Shown here: positions 43,188 through 52,177 of the stretch, in pieces
Numbering within the stretch: the first letter of the stretch is position 1
Layout: every line of letters begins with the position of its first letter
Source of the DNA: Nonomuraea polychroma
GTDB lineage: Bacteria > Actinomycetota > Actinomycetes > Streptosporangiales > Streptosporangiaceae
Reading direction: 5' to 3'
Assembly: GCF_004011505.1 (NCBI RefSeq)
Contig: NZ_SAUN01000001.1
Location: 7,343,501-7,407,500, forward strand
Length of the DNA: 64,000 nucleotides
Translations under genes and position numbers: made by a program
Notes under the pieces: model-generated
Database searches by the model: none
What the model was told of the DNA's origin: nothing
The model's input: only the letters and a program-made list of their open reading frames with translations

Positions 43188-44669
43188 ATGGCCACCACGC
43201 AGCCGGCCCGCCCGGCGTCGCCCCCCGCCCGGAGGATCTTCGGGCAGCCACGCTGGTTCCGGGTTCTGTTCCTGACCGACATGTGGGAGCGCTTCAGCTT
43301 CTACGGCATGCAGGCGATCCTCTTCCTGTTCGCGGTCTCGCCCACCGCGCAGGGCGGGCTCGGCCTGTCCCCCGCCACGGCGACGGCCATGTTCGGCCTG
43401 TACATGGCGCTGGTGTTCATCGCCGCGGTGCCCGGCGCCTGGCTGGGCGACCGGGTGCTCGGCGCGCGCCGGGCCACGCTGGTCAGCGGCATGGTGATCG
43501 CCGCGGGCCACGCCTGCATGGCCGTGCCGGCCGGATGGACGGTGTGGGCAGGCCTGGCGCTGATCATCGCGGGGACCGGGCTGCTCAAGCCGAACATGAG
43601 CGCGTTGCTCAGCAGCTTCTACGGCCCCGGCGACGGCATACGCCGGGAGGCGGCGTTCTCCATCTTCTACATGAGCATCCAGGTCAGCGCCCTGGTCGCG
43701 CCAATCGTCACGGGTTTTCTCGGCGAGACCGTCGACTGGCACCTCGGCTTCGGCGCGGCGGCCCTGGGCATGGCGTTCGGGGTGATCCAGTTCGCGGCCG
43801 GCAGCCGGCATTTCGGCGAGGTCGGCGCCCGTCCGGTCAACCCGGCCACTCCGGCCGAGCGCCACAGGGTCTTCCACCGATCCCTGATCGTGGCCGGGGT
43901 AGCGGCCGCCGCCGTGCTGGCCGACGGGCTGGCCGGCACGCTCACGGTCGAGCACGTCCTCATCCCGGTCGGCCTGCTGGTGCTCGTGGTGCCCGTGATC
44001 CTGTTCCGCCGGCTGCTGCGCCACGCCCTGCTGACGGTTCCTGAGCGGATGCGGGTGCTGGGCTTCGTACGGCTCTTCCTGTCGTCGGCGGTCTTCTGGA
44101 TGATCTTCACGCAGTCGGGGTCCGTGCTGAGTCTGTTCGCGCGGGAATCGGTCGATCGAGATGTCCTCGGCTTCGAGATCCCCGCGAGCTGGTTCCAGTC
44201 CGCGCACCCGCTGTTCATCATCGCCGTGGCTCCGCTCTTCGCCTACGCGTGGGTGCGGCTGGGACGGCGGGTCGACGTGCCCGCCAAGTTCGCGCTCGGG
44301 CTCGGGCTCGTCGGGCTGAGCTATCTGCTGATGGCGGTGGTCAGCGTGTACGCCACGACCGGCGGCAAGGTGTCGCCGCTGTGGCTGCTGACGGTCTTCT
44401 TCCTGCAGGCGTGCGGTGAGCTGGCGCTGGCGCCGGTGGGAATCGGCGCGGCAGGCAGCACAGCGCCCGCCTTTTACACCAGCCAGATGATGGGCCTGTG
44501 GTGGGTGTCGGCTGCCGTCGGCGCCGCGCTCGGCGGCCGCGTCGGACAGCTCGCCGGGGCCGTACCCGCCCACCTGTACTACATCGGTCTCGGTGGGCTG
44601 GCGATCCTCGTGGGCGCCGCCCTGCTCGCCCGCGGACGGCGGCTGACATCACTCCTCACGGCCTCCTAG
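43188..44669 (+). CDS. POT/PTR2-family peptide:proton symporter
   Basis: The 493-residue transporter has the PTR2 signature near the first helix (DMWERFSFYGMQAIL) and second family motifs (FSIFYMSIQVSALVAP), with 12-14 hydrophobic segments. It normally imports di- and tripeptides. ATG 43188 has GGAGGGA upstream. It may be a cluster gene or a bystander; it lies on the same strand 109 bases after padR. A strong terminator follows. Confidence 0.88.
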   Translation: MATTQPARPASPPARRIFGQPRWFRVLFLTDMWERFSFYGMQAILFLFAVSPTAQGGLGLSPATATAMFGLYMALVFIAAVPGAWLGDRVLGARRATLVSGMVIAAGHACMAVPAGWTVWAGLALIIAGTGLLKPNMSALLSSFYGPGDGIRREAAFSIFYMSIQVSALVAPIVTGFLGETVDWHLGFGAAALGMAFGVIQFAAGSRHFGEVGARPVNPATPAERHRVFHRSLIVAGVAAAAVLADGLAGTLTVEHVLIPVGLLVLVVPVILFRRLLRHALLTVPERMRVLGFVRLFLSSAVFWMIFTQSGSVLSLFARESVDRDVLGFEIPASWFQSAHPLFIIAVAPLFAYAWVRLGRRVDVPAKFALGLGLVGLSYLLMAVVSVYATTGGKVSPLWLLTVFFLQACGELALAPVGIGAAGSTAPAFYTSQMMGLWWVSAAVGAALGGRVGQLAGAVPAHLYYIGLGGLAILVGAALLARGRRLTSLLTAS

Positions 44670-44677
44670 CGACGCCG

Positions 44678-44714
44678 AAGGGGGCGGTGGCAGCCGGGCT
44701 GCCACCGCCCCCTT
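44678..44714. terminator. strong bidirectional terminator
   Basis: AAGGGGGCGGTGGCAGC pairs perfectly with GCTGCCACCGCCCCCTT around a CGG loop. It separates the convergent POT transporter and SchA/CurD-like genes. Confidence 0.88.
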
Positions 44715-44726
44715 CCGCCGTCCTGG

Positions 44727-45404
44727 CTAGCGCCGCGCGGACTCCGGCAGGCTCAGGACGGACAGTTGGGAGATGCACCGCATCGCCTGCTCGGCGCGGG
44801 CTCCGGCGAGGGCCGCCGGCTCCTCCGCCGCCAAAAGATGCTCGGCAGCCGCGGCGACGTCTCCTTCGCACTGGTAGACCCGGACCAGCGTGGAGCCGCG
44901 CAGGAAGCTCGCGGTGGCCACGATCGGCCCGTCCTGCTCGGATGGCGATGGCGCCGCCGCCAGCAGCTCGCCGACGGCCGGCACCGAGTCCGTACGCAAT
45001 GCGTACCGCACCGCGATCATCGCGGTCGCCACGTCGGCGCGCCTGACGTGCTCGTGGACCAGCGTCATGATCGAGCGACCGAAATGCGCCTGGAAGCCGG
45101 CCGCGGTGGCCGTGTCCCGCGGGGTGGCCAGGAGTGGGGCGATCCGCCGCTCGGCCTCGTGGACCCCCTGCTGCGTCGCCATGTGGCGTCCCACGGCGGC
45201 CAGATCGCCCTCGTACTGAATGACCCGGACCATGTCGGTGTCCTGGATGAACAGCCCGGTGGCGAGGAGCCGCCCGACTTCCGTTCCCGTCTCGTCGCGC
45301 ATGACGGGCGACTCGGCCCGGGTGAAGGAGCCGGGCGCGAAGATCTCGGCGATCTCGTCCTCGTGCCCGGGCTTGACGCCGTAGTTGATCGCTGCGAAAG
45401 GCAT
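44727..45404 (-). CDS. SchA/CurD-like domain protein
   Basis: The 225-residue protein resembles SchA/CurD family proteins of spore-pigment and pentangular polyketide clusters. It shows two similar ferredoxin-like halves, each with a sequence like MVRVIQYEGDLAAVGRHM or LVRVYQCEGDVAAAAEHL, suggesting an internal duplication of an ABM-like fold. It could be a cofactor-free oxygenase or a cyclase. It is preceded on the same strand by the DUF1772 gene. Confidence 0.85.
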   Translation of the reverse strand: MPFAAINYGVKPGHEDEIAEIFAPGSFTRAESPVMRDETGTEVGRLLATGLFIQDTDMVRVIQYEGDLAAVGRHMATQQGVHEAERRIAPLLATPRDTATAAGFQAHFGRSIMTLVHEHVRRADVATAMIAVRYALRTDSVPAVGELLAAAPSPSEQDGPIVATASFLRGSTLVRVYQCEGDVAAAAEHLLAAEEPAALAGARAEQAMRCISQLSVLSLPESARR

Positions 45405-45437
45405 TGAGTCCTCCTTGGTGATGTCGTGGGCGACCGG

Positions 45438-45893
45438 TCAGGACAGCACGACGCCCACGGCGTTCGCGGCCAGCGCGACCAGGGCGAGGGTCGTGCGCAG
45501 CAGGTGCCAGCCCCGCCACAGTGGCCGGGGATCCTGCCAGCCCTCGGGCACGGCCTCGGGATCGACGGCCTTCACCCGGCGGTTGATGGGCACGTTGCCC
45601 AGGTGCGAGACGAACTGGCTGGCCAGCAGCAGTACGCCGGCCACCACGAAAAGGGCTCTCGACGCCGAGTCTTCGGCCACCAGGCCGAGCCAGAGGTCGG
45701 CGACCATCGCCACGTTGACCACGATGGGCATCGTCGGGTGGTAGCCCTTGCCGAGGAGGCGGTGCGTCTCGATGTAGCGCCCCGCGGGCAGCGCGAACAG
45801 GGCCGGGAGCACGCTGACGGCCACGGCGAACAGTACGCCGGCGACCACCCCGCTGGTGACCAGTGCGATGACCTCAAGTAGTTCCGGGATCAC
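45438..45893 (-). CDS. DUF1772 membrane protein (anthrone oxygenase-like)
   Basis: The 151-residue protein has four hydrophobic helices (about 5-30, 52-72, 80-98, 127-150) and the family's conserved HPTMPIVVNV and LGNVPINRRVKAVD stretches. DUF1772 proteins include anthrone oxygenases of aromatic polyketide pathways (HypC-like), which oxidise anthrones to anthraquinones. It is co-oriented with the SchA/CurD gene 33 bases away. Together they probably introduce a quinone oxygen. Confidence 0.85.
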   Translation of the reverse strand: MIPELLEVIALVTSGVVAGVLFAVAVSVLPALFALPAGRYIETHRLLGKGYHPTMPIVVNVAMVADLWLGLVAEDSASRALFVVAGVLLLASQFVSHLGNVPINRRVKAVDPEAVPEGWQDPRPLWRGWHLLRTTLALVALAANAVGVVLS

Positions 45894-46034
45894 GTCTCAC
45901 TCCTCTTCTCCACCCGGTTCAGCGCAGCCATGCTCACGCCGCGCGGTGGAGGGTGACTCGGCCACGGCTTGAGCCGCCTTTGAGCAGCTCACGCCACCGT
46001 TGACAGGACGAATCGGCCTGAAGGGGAGACTGAG

Positions 46035-47096
46035 ATGGACAGCGATTGGAACGGCGCACGCACACTGACGGGGGTGCCTCCCCAGGTGCGACTACCCGCC
46101 CATGCCCGGCTGCTTCTGCTGACCAGCGGCAAGCGGATCTCGCAGGTCATCTACGCGCTGGCGGAGGTGAGGGTGGCGGACGTGCTCGCGGACGGGCCGC
46201 TGCCGGTCGAGGAGATCGCCGAGCGGACCGCCACGGACCCGGACGCGCTGCGCCGCCTGCTGCGTTGCGCCGCCGCAGTGGGCGTCTTCGCGGAGCGCGA
46301 GCCGGGCGTCTTCGCGTTGACGGAGACGGCCGAGCCGCTGCGCTCCGACGTACCGGACAGCCAGCGGGACATGGTGCTGTTCAACGGCTCGGACCTGCTG
46401 TGGTTCCCGTACGGGGAGATCGTGTCAGGCCTTCGTACGGGACGGCCGGTGTTCCCCGACATCTTCGGCGCGGAGTTCTTCGACCACCTGCGGGCGAACC
46501 CCGAGGCCGGCGCCCTGTTCGACCGGGCCATGACCAGGATGAGCGCCACCACGACCCGGCGCTTCCTCGACGCCTACGACTTCGGGAGGTTCGCCGACGT
46601 GGCCGACGTCGGCGGCGGTCGCGGCTACTTCCTGGCCGGGCTGCTCCAGCGGCACCCACACGTGCATGGGACTCTGATCGACCAGCCGCAGGTGATCAGC
46701 GAGGCCGCGGCCGTGATGGCCGAGCACGGCGTGGCGGACCGCGTGCGGCTGACGCCCGGCGACTTCTTCGCCGAGCTGCCCTCCGGGCACGCCGCCTACG
46801 TGCTCAAGGCGGTCCTGCACGACTGGGCCGACGCCGACGCGACAGCCATTCTGTCCCAGGTCAGGGACGCCATGGGCGACCACCCAGGCAGCCGGCTGCT
46901 CGTGCTCGAGCACGTGCTGGCATCCGCGAACGTCTGGGACCACGGCAAGGTGCTCGACATCGACATGATGCTGCGCTTCGGCGGTCGCGAACGGGACCTG
47001 CCCGAGTGGCGCGGACTGCTGGAATCCGCAGGTTTCCGGATCGTCAACGACCCCGTCCCCGGCCAGTGGGCCGTCATCGAATGCGCGAGGGCCTGA
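46035..47096 (+). CDS. SAM-dependent O-methyltransferase
   Basis: The 353-residue enzyme has an N-terminal dimerisation winged helix (about 25-100) and a class I methyltransferase domain with SAM motif DVADVGGGRGYFLAGLL and VLKAVLHDWADADA, the catalytic-His region of hydroxyneurosporene/acetylserotonin-type methyltransferases. It should methylate a phenolic hydroxyl of the polyketide. ATG 46035 follows GGGGAGA. It heads an operon with the second SDR and an ABM protein. Confidence 0.93.
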   Translation: MDSDWNGARTLTGVPPQVRLPAHARLLLLTSGKRISQVIYALAEVRVADVLADGPLPVEEIAERTATDPDALRRLLRCAAAVGVFAEREPGVFALTETAEPLRSDVPDSQRDMVLFNGSDLLWFPYGEIVSGLRTGRPVFPDIFGAEFFDHLRANPEAGALFDRAMTRMSATTTRRFLDAYDFGRFADVADVGGGRGYFLAGLLQRHPHVHGTLIDQPQVISEAAAVMAEHGVADRVRLTPGDFFAELPSGHAAYVLKAVLHDWADADATAILSQVRDAMGDHPGSRLLVLEHVLASANVWDHGKVLDIDMMLRFGGRERDLPEWRGLLESAGFRIVNDPVPGQWAVIECARA

Positions 47097-47098
47097 TC

Positions 47099-47815
47099 AT
47101 GCACGGAAAGAGAGTCCTGCTCACCGGCGGCACGAAGGGGATCGGGCGGGCCACGGTTCTCGCCCTGGCCGGCGCCGGCGCCACCACGGTGACCTGCTTC
47201 CGCCGCGAGGGGCACGACGCCGAGTCGTTGCGCTTGGAGCTCAAAGAGCTGGGTGGCGAACACCACCTGGTCGCAGCCGACGTCACCGACCCCGGCGACG
47301 TGGATCGGCTGGTCGACGTCGCCCGGTCGGAGCTCGGCGGTCTCGACGTGATCGTCAACAACGCCGGCGCGATCACCCACACGCCGTTCGCGGAGCTCTC
47401 CATGGAGGACTGGCGAAGGGTGGTGGACACCAGCCTCACCGGCTGCTTCCTGGTCACCCAGAAGGCCCTGCCGCTGCTCGGCCGGGGCGCCTCGGTCGTC
47501 AACATCGGAGCCGCGGCCGCGCTGCGCGGGCTACCCGGGCGGGCGCACTACACCGCGGCCAAGGCCGGGATGATCGGTCTGACCCGCTCTCTGGCCAAGG
47601 AGCTGGGGCCCGCGGGCATCCGGGTCAACCTGGTCGCGCCCGGCCCGGTCGAGACCGCGGAGGCCGACGAGGCCGCGCTGAGCCGCTACCGGCATCTCAT
47701 CGCCCTCGGGCGGCCCGGCACGCCCGGCGAGGTGGCCGGAGTGGTGCTCTTCCTCGCGGGCGACGCATCGCGGTTCGTCACCGGGGAGACCATCGTCGTG
47801 GACGGGGGTATCTGA
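47099..47815 (+). CDS. SDR-family protein lacking catalytic Asn and Ser
   Basis: The 238-residue protein is a paralogue of the ketoreductase at 31838: it keeps the cofactor motif TGGTKGIG and Tyr151/Lys155 (HYTAAKAGM). The position of the catalytic serine is Ala138 (VVNIGAAAALRG) and the helix asparagine is Ser112 (VVDTSL). Reduction by the normal proton relay should be impaired. It may act as a partner subunit, as a cyclisation helper, or with a changed mechanism. ATG 47099 is two bases after the methyltransferase stop and its stop overlaps the ABM start. Confidence 0.88.
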   Translation: MHGKRVLLTGGTKGIGRATVLALAGAGATTVTCFRREGHDAESLRLELKELGGEHHLVAADVTDPGDVDRLVDVARSELGGLDVIVNNAGAITHTPFAELSMEDWRRVVDTSLTGCFLVTQKALPLLGRGASVVNIGAAAALRGLPGRAHYTAAKAGMIGLTRSLAKELGPAGIRVNLVAPGPVETAEADEAALSRYRHLIALGRPGTPGEVAGVVLFLAGDASRFVTGETIVVDGGI

Positions 47816-48117
47816 TGGTCCGGGTGCTGCTCTGGTGCCGGGTGGGCGAGGCCGACGTGGAGGCCGTCGAAGCGGCCTACCACCAGGTCAGCAGGACTTT
47901 GTCGGGCACTCCCGGGCTCCTCGGCAACGCACTGCTGCGCTCGGCCGTCGAACCCGACGTGTTCGCGGTCATGAGCGAGTGGGAGAGCATGGACGCCTTC
48001 ACCGCGTGGGAGCAGGGTCCCAGCCACCGGGACTCGACCGCACCGCTCAGGACCTACCAGGACCGTGGGCGCGGGCGGCCGTACGAACTGCTGCACACGG
48101 TGGCCTCCTACTCCTGA
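47815..48117 (+). CDS. antibiotic biosynthesis monooxygenase (ABM) family protein
   Basis: The 100-residue ABM-fold protein (VRVLLWCRVGEADVEAVEAA, VFAVMSEWESMDAF) is the second small ABM of the cluster. It may oxidise an anthrone-type carbon without cofactor or assist cyclisation. It is coupled to the SDR gene and followed by a strong terminator. Confidence 0.85.
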   Translation: MVRVLLWCRVGEADVEAVEAAYHQVSRTLSGTPGLLGNALLRSAVEPDVFAVMSEWESMDAFTAWEQGPSHRDSTAPLRTYQDRGRGRPYELLHTVASYS

Positions 48118-48122
48118 ACGCG

Positions 48123-48163
48123 AAGACGCCGCCCCGGTCACCTGCTGACCGGGGCGGCGTCTT
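48123..48163. terminator. strong bidirectional terminator
   Basis: AAGACGCCGCCCCGGTCA pairs perfectly with TGACCGGGGCGGCGTCTT around CCTGC. It ends the methyltransferase operon and the convergent flavin reductase/halogenase side. Confidence 0.88.
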
Positions 48164-48171
48164 CCGTACGC

Positions 48172-48714
48172 TCAGCGTTCCGCGCTGACCGTGGCCGGCC
48201 ACGCTGCGTAGCGGCGCAGTCCGTACAGCAGCGGTTCCGGCTGGGTGGCCTGCCGGATGAGGTAGGCCTCACCCAGCACGATCACGTGGTCGCCGACCGT
48301 CTGCGTGCCGGCGACGCGGCAGTGCGCGACCGCGTGCGCGTCGTCGACCAGGTGGGGTCCGGCGGCCTCGGATCCGGCCTGCCAGTGGATCCGGTCAAAC
48401 CGGTCCGGGTCGCCCGAGGCGAACAGCCCGGCGGTGTCCGCCGCGCCCTCATGCAGGAGGTTGACCGCGAACGCCCCCCGCTGCGTGATCGCCTCCAGGG
48501 TGGGGCTCCCGCAACGAACGCACACCAGCAGGACCGGCGGGGTGAGCGTCACGCTGCAGACGGACGAGCAAGTCATCCCCCTGGCCTCGCCATCGGGGCC
48601 GAACGTCGTCAGGATCGCGACGCCAGTGGGGAAGCCCGCCATCAGCGAGCGGAATTCCGCCGGCGTGACCGTGGAGCCGGCGCGCACGGCGGACTGGGCG
48701 GAAGAATCGATCAC
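48172..48714 (-). CDS. flavin reductase (HpaC-like)
   Basis: The 180-residue protein has the flavin reductase-like fold (EFRSLMAGFPTGVAILTTF, MTCSSVCSVTLTPPVLLVCV, FAVNLLHEGAADTAGLFAS). It reduces FAD or FMN with NAD(P)H and releases it. The halogenase gene directly upstream on the same strand needs free reduced FAD, so the two are a natural pair. Confidence 0.92.
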   Translation of the reverse strand: MIDSSAQSAVRAGSTVTPAEFRSLMAGFPTGVAILTTFGPDGEARGMTCSSVCSVTLTPPVLLVCVRCGSPTLEAITQRGAFAVNLLHEGAADTAGLFASGDPDRFDRIHWQAGSEAAGPHLVDDAHAVAHCRVAGTQTVGDHVIVLGEAYLIRQATQPEPLLYGLRRYAAWPATVSAER

Positions 48715-48781
48715 AGCGCACCTCCTGGTGCCGTGATGGCCCGGCGCGCGGGGCCACGCCGGGGCCGTGCGTCACGACGGG

Positions 48782-50545
48782 TCAGAGCATTCCGATGTAG
48801 CCGGCGATGTGGCGGCCCGCCCAGCTGTCGAAGTCGTTGAGAAGCTGGGTGTTCAGTTCAGGGTCGGTCGTGAAGGCGTGCAGCGCCTCGGCCTGCGTCA
48901 TCGCCTTGGCGACCAGCGCGTCGGCGGCCTTCCTGCGGGCCCGCCAGTCCTCGATCGGCTCGGCCCGCTTGAGCAGTCGGGCGGGGACCTTCTGGCCCAG
49001 CAGGATGTTGTCGATCCCGGCCAGCCCGAAGAACGTGGGCGCCGCGCCAAGGGCGAGGTCCAGGATGTACGGGTCGCGCCGGGTGAGCGGCGCGCCGTTC
49101 TGGTAAAGCTCCATCAGCGGCTGGAAGCCGGAGACGTCGCACCGGTCGCGTACGTCCTTCCAGAACTCCGTGTCGAGCCTGGTGTTGAACTTGTAGTGGA
49201 TGCCCAGGAACCAGCGGATCGCGTCCCAGCGCTGCCCGAGCCCGCGGTTGACCACCTCCCTGACCGCCTGGTCTTCCCAGGAGGCGGGCAGCACGCTCGT
49301 CAGCGTCTGCACGGCGAGGGCGATCATCAGCAGGCCGGTGGACTCCAGCGGCTCCACGAAGGCGTAGGAGTTGCCGATCGCCATCACGTTGCCGCGCCAG
49401 GCCTTGTCGTGCCTGCCACTGCGGAAGCGCACCTGCCGCAGCCCCTCGATGCCCGGGAACTTCTCCGTCAGTTCCTTGGCGGCCTCTTCGTCCGACAGGG
49501 CGCCGGAGGCGTAGACGTAGCCGAGGTGGTCGCTCTGCGGGGTGGGGATGTTCCACGTCCAGCCCGCGTTCATGGTGGTGGCGGTGGTGTACGGCTTGAG
49601 GTGGCCGCCGTGCTCCAGGTTCCCGGTCACGGCCGAGTCCGTGAACAGGGTGTCCGCGTAGCTGTGGAAACCCGTGCCGAGCGCCTTGCCCAGCAGCATG
49701 GAGCGGAAGCCGGTGCAGTCGACGTAGAAGTCGTAGCTGAGCTGCCGGCCGTCCGAGGTGCGTACGTGGTCGACCCACTCCTCACCATTGAGCACGACGT
49801 CCTCGAGCCGCGCCTCGACGTGCTTGACGCCCCGCTCGGCGGCCAGCTCGGTGAGGAAGGCCACGAAGCGGGCGTTGTCGAGATGGTAGGCGAAGGGCAG
49901 GTACTTCATCAGCGACACGTTCTTGTCGCCGATCTTGTAGACGGCGGCGCGGTCGGCCATCATCATCAGCGACTGCACGGTGAAGCCGTTGACCGTGTTG
50001 TCCTCTTCCAGCGCCCCGAGCGCGCCGATCGAGTGGTGGTGCCAGTCGAAGGTGGCCATGAACCCGTCCGGGTCGGGCCCCCAGTCGAACTTGATGCCGA
50101 GCTTCCACGTCGGCTCCACCTTGCGGTAGAGCTCCATCGGGTCGATGCCGAGGAAGTGGTGCATGAACATCACCATGTACGAGACCGTGGCCTCGCCCAC
50201 GCCGATGATCGGAATCTCCTTCGACTCGACAAGGGTGACGTCGAGCCAGGGCCGCTTCGTCTTCAGTGCGAGCGCCGTCATGTATCCGGCGGTGCCGCCG
50301 CCGATCACACCGACGCTCCTGATGGCGCGGGGGTCGTCGTCGGACGGCCGGAACCGGTCTCCCTCGACCTTCTCGTGATGCTCGGTCAGCGCCTTGGGGG
50401 ACACCCCCGCCGGCGCGCCCGGCCAGCTGGGGCCGCTGCCGAGCCAGGCCTTGACGCCGGCCGACTCCTGCTGCGTGAGCGTTTCGAGCAACTCGTCCAG
50501 AGGAGTCCGGCCCCCTGGACCCATCGCGCCACTCCACTGTTCCAT
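48782..50545 (-). CDS. FAD-dependent halogenase (tryptophan halogenase family)
   Basis: The 587-residue enzyme has an extension of about 75 residues, then the FAD motif GVIGGGTAGYM, the IIGVGEATVSY segment, the catalytic lysine in TWKLGIKFDW and the halogenase signature WxWxIP (GWTWNIPTP). The length and the extension suggest a carrier-bound or phenolic substrate rather than free tryptophan. It would chlorinate (or brominate) the polyketide. ATG 50545 has AGGAG 8 bases upstream; GTG 50554 is also open. The flavin reductase gene follows. Confidence 0.94.
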   Translation of the reverse strand: MEQWSGAMGPGGRTPLDELLETLTQQESAGVKAWLGSGPSWPGAPAGVSPKALTEHHEKVEGDRFRPSDDDPRAIRSVGVIGGGTAGYMTALALKTKRPWLDVTLVESKEIPIIGVGEATVSYMVMFMHHFLGIDPMELYRKVEPTWKLGIKFDWGPDPDGFMATFDWHHHSIGALGALEEDNTVNGFTVQSLMMMADRAAVYKIGDKNVSLMKYLPFAYHLDNARFVAFLTELAAERGVKHVEARLEDVVLNGEEWVDHVRTSDGRQLSYDFYVDCTGFRSMLLGKALGTGFHSYADTLFTDSAVTGNLEHGGHLKPYTTATTMNAGWTWNIPTPQSDHLGYVYASGALSDEEAAKELTEKFPGIEGLRQVRFRSGRHDKAWRGNVMAIGNSYAFVEPLESTGLLMIALAVQTLTSVLPASWEDQAVREVVNRGLGQRWDAIRWFLGIHYKFNTRLDTEFWKDVRDRCDVSGFQPLMELYQNGAPLTRRDPYILDLALGAAPTFFGLAGIDNILLGQKVPARLLKRAEPIEDWRARRKAADALVAKAMTQAEALHAFTTDPELNTQLLNDFDSWAGRHIAGYIGML

Positions 50546-50755
50546 CTTTGGCACTCCTGACCATCGAGAATCTCGACCGCCCAGGGCGGGCCGGCCGGTG
50601 TCATCCGGTGGGCGAGTCCTCGCCCGTGACTCACTGTGGTGACGGCGGCTCGGATGCCGCTGGAGAGCGGCTCGGAAGGGTTCCCTCGACCGGCCGTCGA
50701 GTGGCGGCGGGCATCCTCCGTGAAGGACGACCGCGAGCCACGGAGGGTTCGGATC

Positions 50756-50923
50756 ATGTCATTGCGTAGGTGGGCGGCCCGGGCGGGCGGCCGGCTGCTG
50801 CGAGCACTGGCGGTGTACGGCGAGACGCTGTACACCGTGCCCCAGCCTCAGGAGCCCATGACCGTGCCCGACGACCTGTCGGAGCTGGCCGAGCGCTGGC
50901 CGGAGGCGTGGACCCACGACTGA
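50756..50923 (+). CDS. small hypothetical protein (DUF6059-like?)
   Basis: A 55-residue ORF starts at ATG 50756, with GGAGGG 8-9 bases upstream. It has a basic amphipathic N-terminus (LRRWAARAGGRLLRALAVYG) and an acidic C-terminal half (DDLSELAERWPEAWTHD). The layout resembles the small DUF6059 proteins found near actinomycete biosynthetic genes, but the match is weak. It lies between the halogenase and KS-alpha genes on the opposite strand. It may be a real small gene or a chance frame. Confidence 0.45.
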   Translation: MSLRRWAARAGGRLLRALAVYGETLYTVPQPQEPMTVPDDLSELAERWPEAWTHD

Positions 50924-50929
50924 GCCGGC

Positions 50930-52177
50930 TCACGCCCGGGCGAGCACCATGGCGCTCTGGAAGCCGCCGAACCCGCTGCCCACGCTGAGCACGGCGTCCA
51001 TCGCGTGCTCGCGCGCGGTGACGGGCACATAGTCCAGGTCGCACTCGGGGTCGGCGTCACGCAGGTTCGCGGTGGGCGGGACGACCTGCCGCTTGAGCGC
51101 CAGCGCGCATGCGGCCACCTCGATCGAGCCGATGGCGCCGAGCGAGTGGCCGATCATCGACTTGATCGAGCTCACCGGCACTTCGTACGCCCTGGCGCCC
51201 AGGCTGCGCTTGAACGCTGCCGTCTCGTGCCTGTCGTTCTGCTTGGTCCCCGAACCGTGCGCGTTGATGTAGTCGATCTCGGAGGGATCGACCCGGCCCT
51301 GGTCCAGGGCGACCCTGATGGCCTCGGCCATCTCCCTGCCGTCCGGCTTGAGCCCGGTCATGTGGAACGCGTTGCTCCGGCTGGCGAACCCGACGATCTC
51401 GGCGTAGATACTCGCGCCACGACGCCGCGCCCGCTCGGCGTCCTCCAGCACCATGATCGCGGCCCCCTCGCCGAGGACGAACCCGTTCCTGCGGGCGTCG
51501 AAGGGCTTGGAGGCGTGCTCGGGGTCGTCGTTGTCCGGCGACGTAGCCTTGATCGCGTCGAAGCACGCCGAGGTGATGGGCGAGATCGGGGCATCGGTCG
51601 CCCCGGCGATGACGATGTCCGCCGAGCCCTCTCTGATCAGCTCGACCCCGTGGCCCACCGCGTCAAGCCCGGACGTGCAGCCCGTGGAGATCAACGCCGT
51701 CGGACCCTCGGCCCCGGTCTCCCACGCGACCTCCACAGCCAGCGTGCTGGGGACCATGTAGCCGTACAGGTGCGGGACGCCGTGCCGGTGGTCCACCAGC
51801 CACTCGCGTCCCTCGTCGGAGAGCACCGCGTACTCGGTCTCGAGGCCCATGGTGCAGCCGACCGCGCTGCCGACGCTCACCGCCACCCGGCCCGGGTCGC
51901 AGGCGGCCAGGTCCACGCCGCTGTCGGCGATCGCCTCGCGCGCACAGACCACGGCGAACTGCGCTGCCCGGTCCATCCGGCGAATCTCCCGCCCGGTCAG
52001 CCCGGCCGCCCGCGGGTCGAAGTCCACCTCGGCGGCGATCTGGGAGCGGAACCCCGAGGGGTCGAACAACGAGATCCTGCGCGTGGCGGTACGCCCGGCC
52101 GTGAGCAGGTCCCAGAAGGCCTCCCGCCCGACCCCGCCGGGCGCCACCGTGCCGATCCCGGTGATGGCGACGCCCAT
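50930..52177 (-). CDS. ketosynthase alpha (KS-alpha) of the type II PKS
   Basis: The 415-residue ketosynthase has the active-site cysteine (STGCTSGLDAVGHG, about residue 169) and the histidines INAHGSGTKQND and SMIGHSLGAIGS. It elongates the chain with malonyl-ACP in a heterodimer with the CLF encoded at 33340. ATG 52177 shares its A with the cupin stop. The gene sits in a TcmI-cupin-KS operon instead of beside CLF. Confidence 0.95.
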   Translation of the reverse strand: MGVAITGIGTVAPGGVGREAFWDLLTAGRTATRRISLFDPSGFRSQIAAEVDFDPRAAGLTGREIRRMDRAAQFAVVCAREAIADSGVDLAACDPGRVAVSVGSAVGCTMGLETEYAVLSDEGREWLVDHRHGVPHLYGYMVPSTLAVEVAWETGAEGPTALISTGCTSGLDAVGHGVELIREGSADIVIAGATDAPISPITSACFDAIKATSPDNDDPEHASKPFDARRNGFVLGEGAAIMVLEDAERARRRGASIYAEIVGFASRSNAFHMTGLKPDGREMAEAIRVALDQGRVDPSEIDYINAHGSGTKQNDRHETAAFKRSLGARAYEVPVSSIKSMIGHSLGAIGSIEVAACALALKRQVVPPTANLRDADPECDLDYVPVTAREHAMDAVLSVGSGFGGFQSAMVLARA

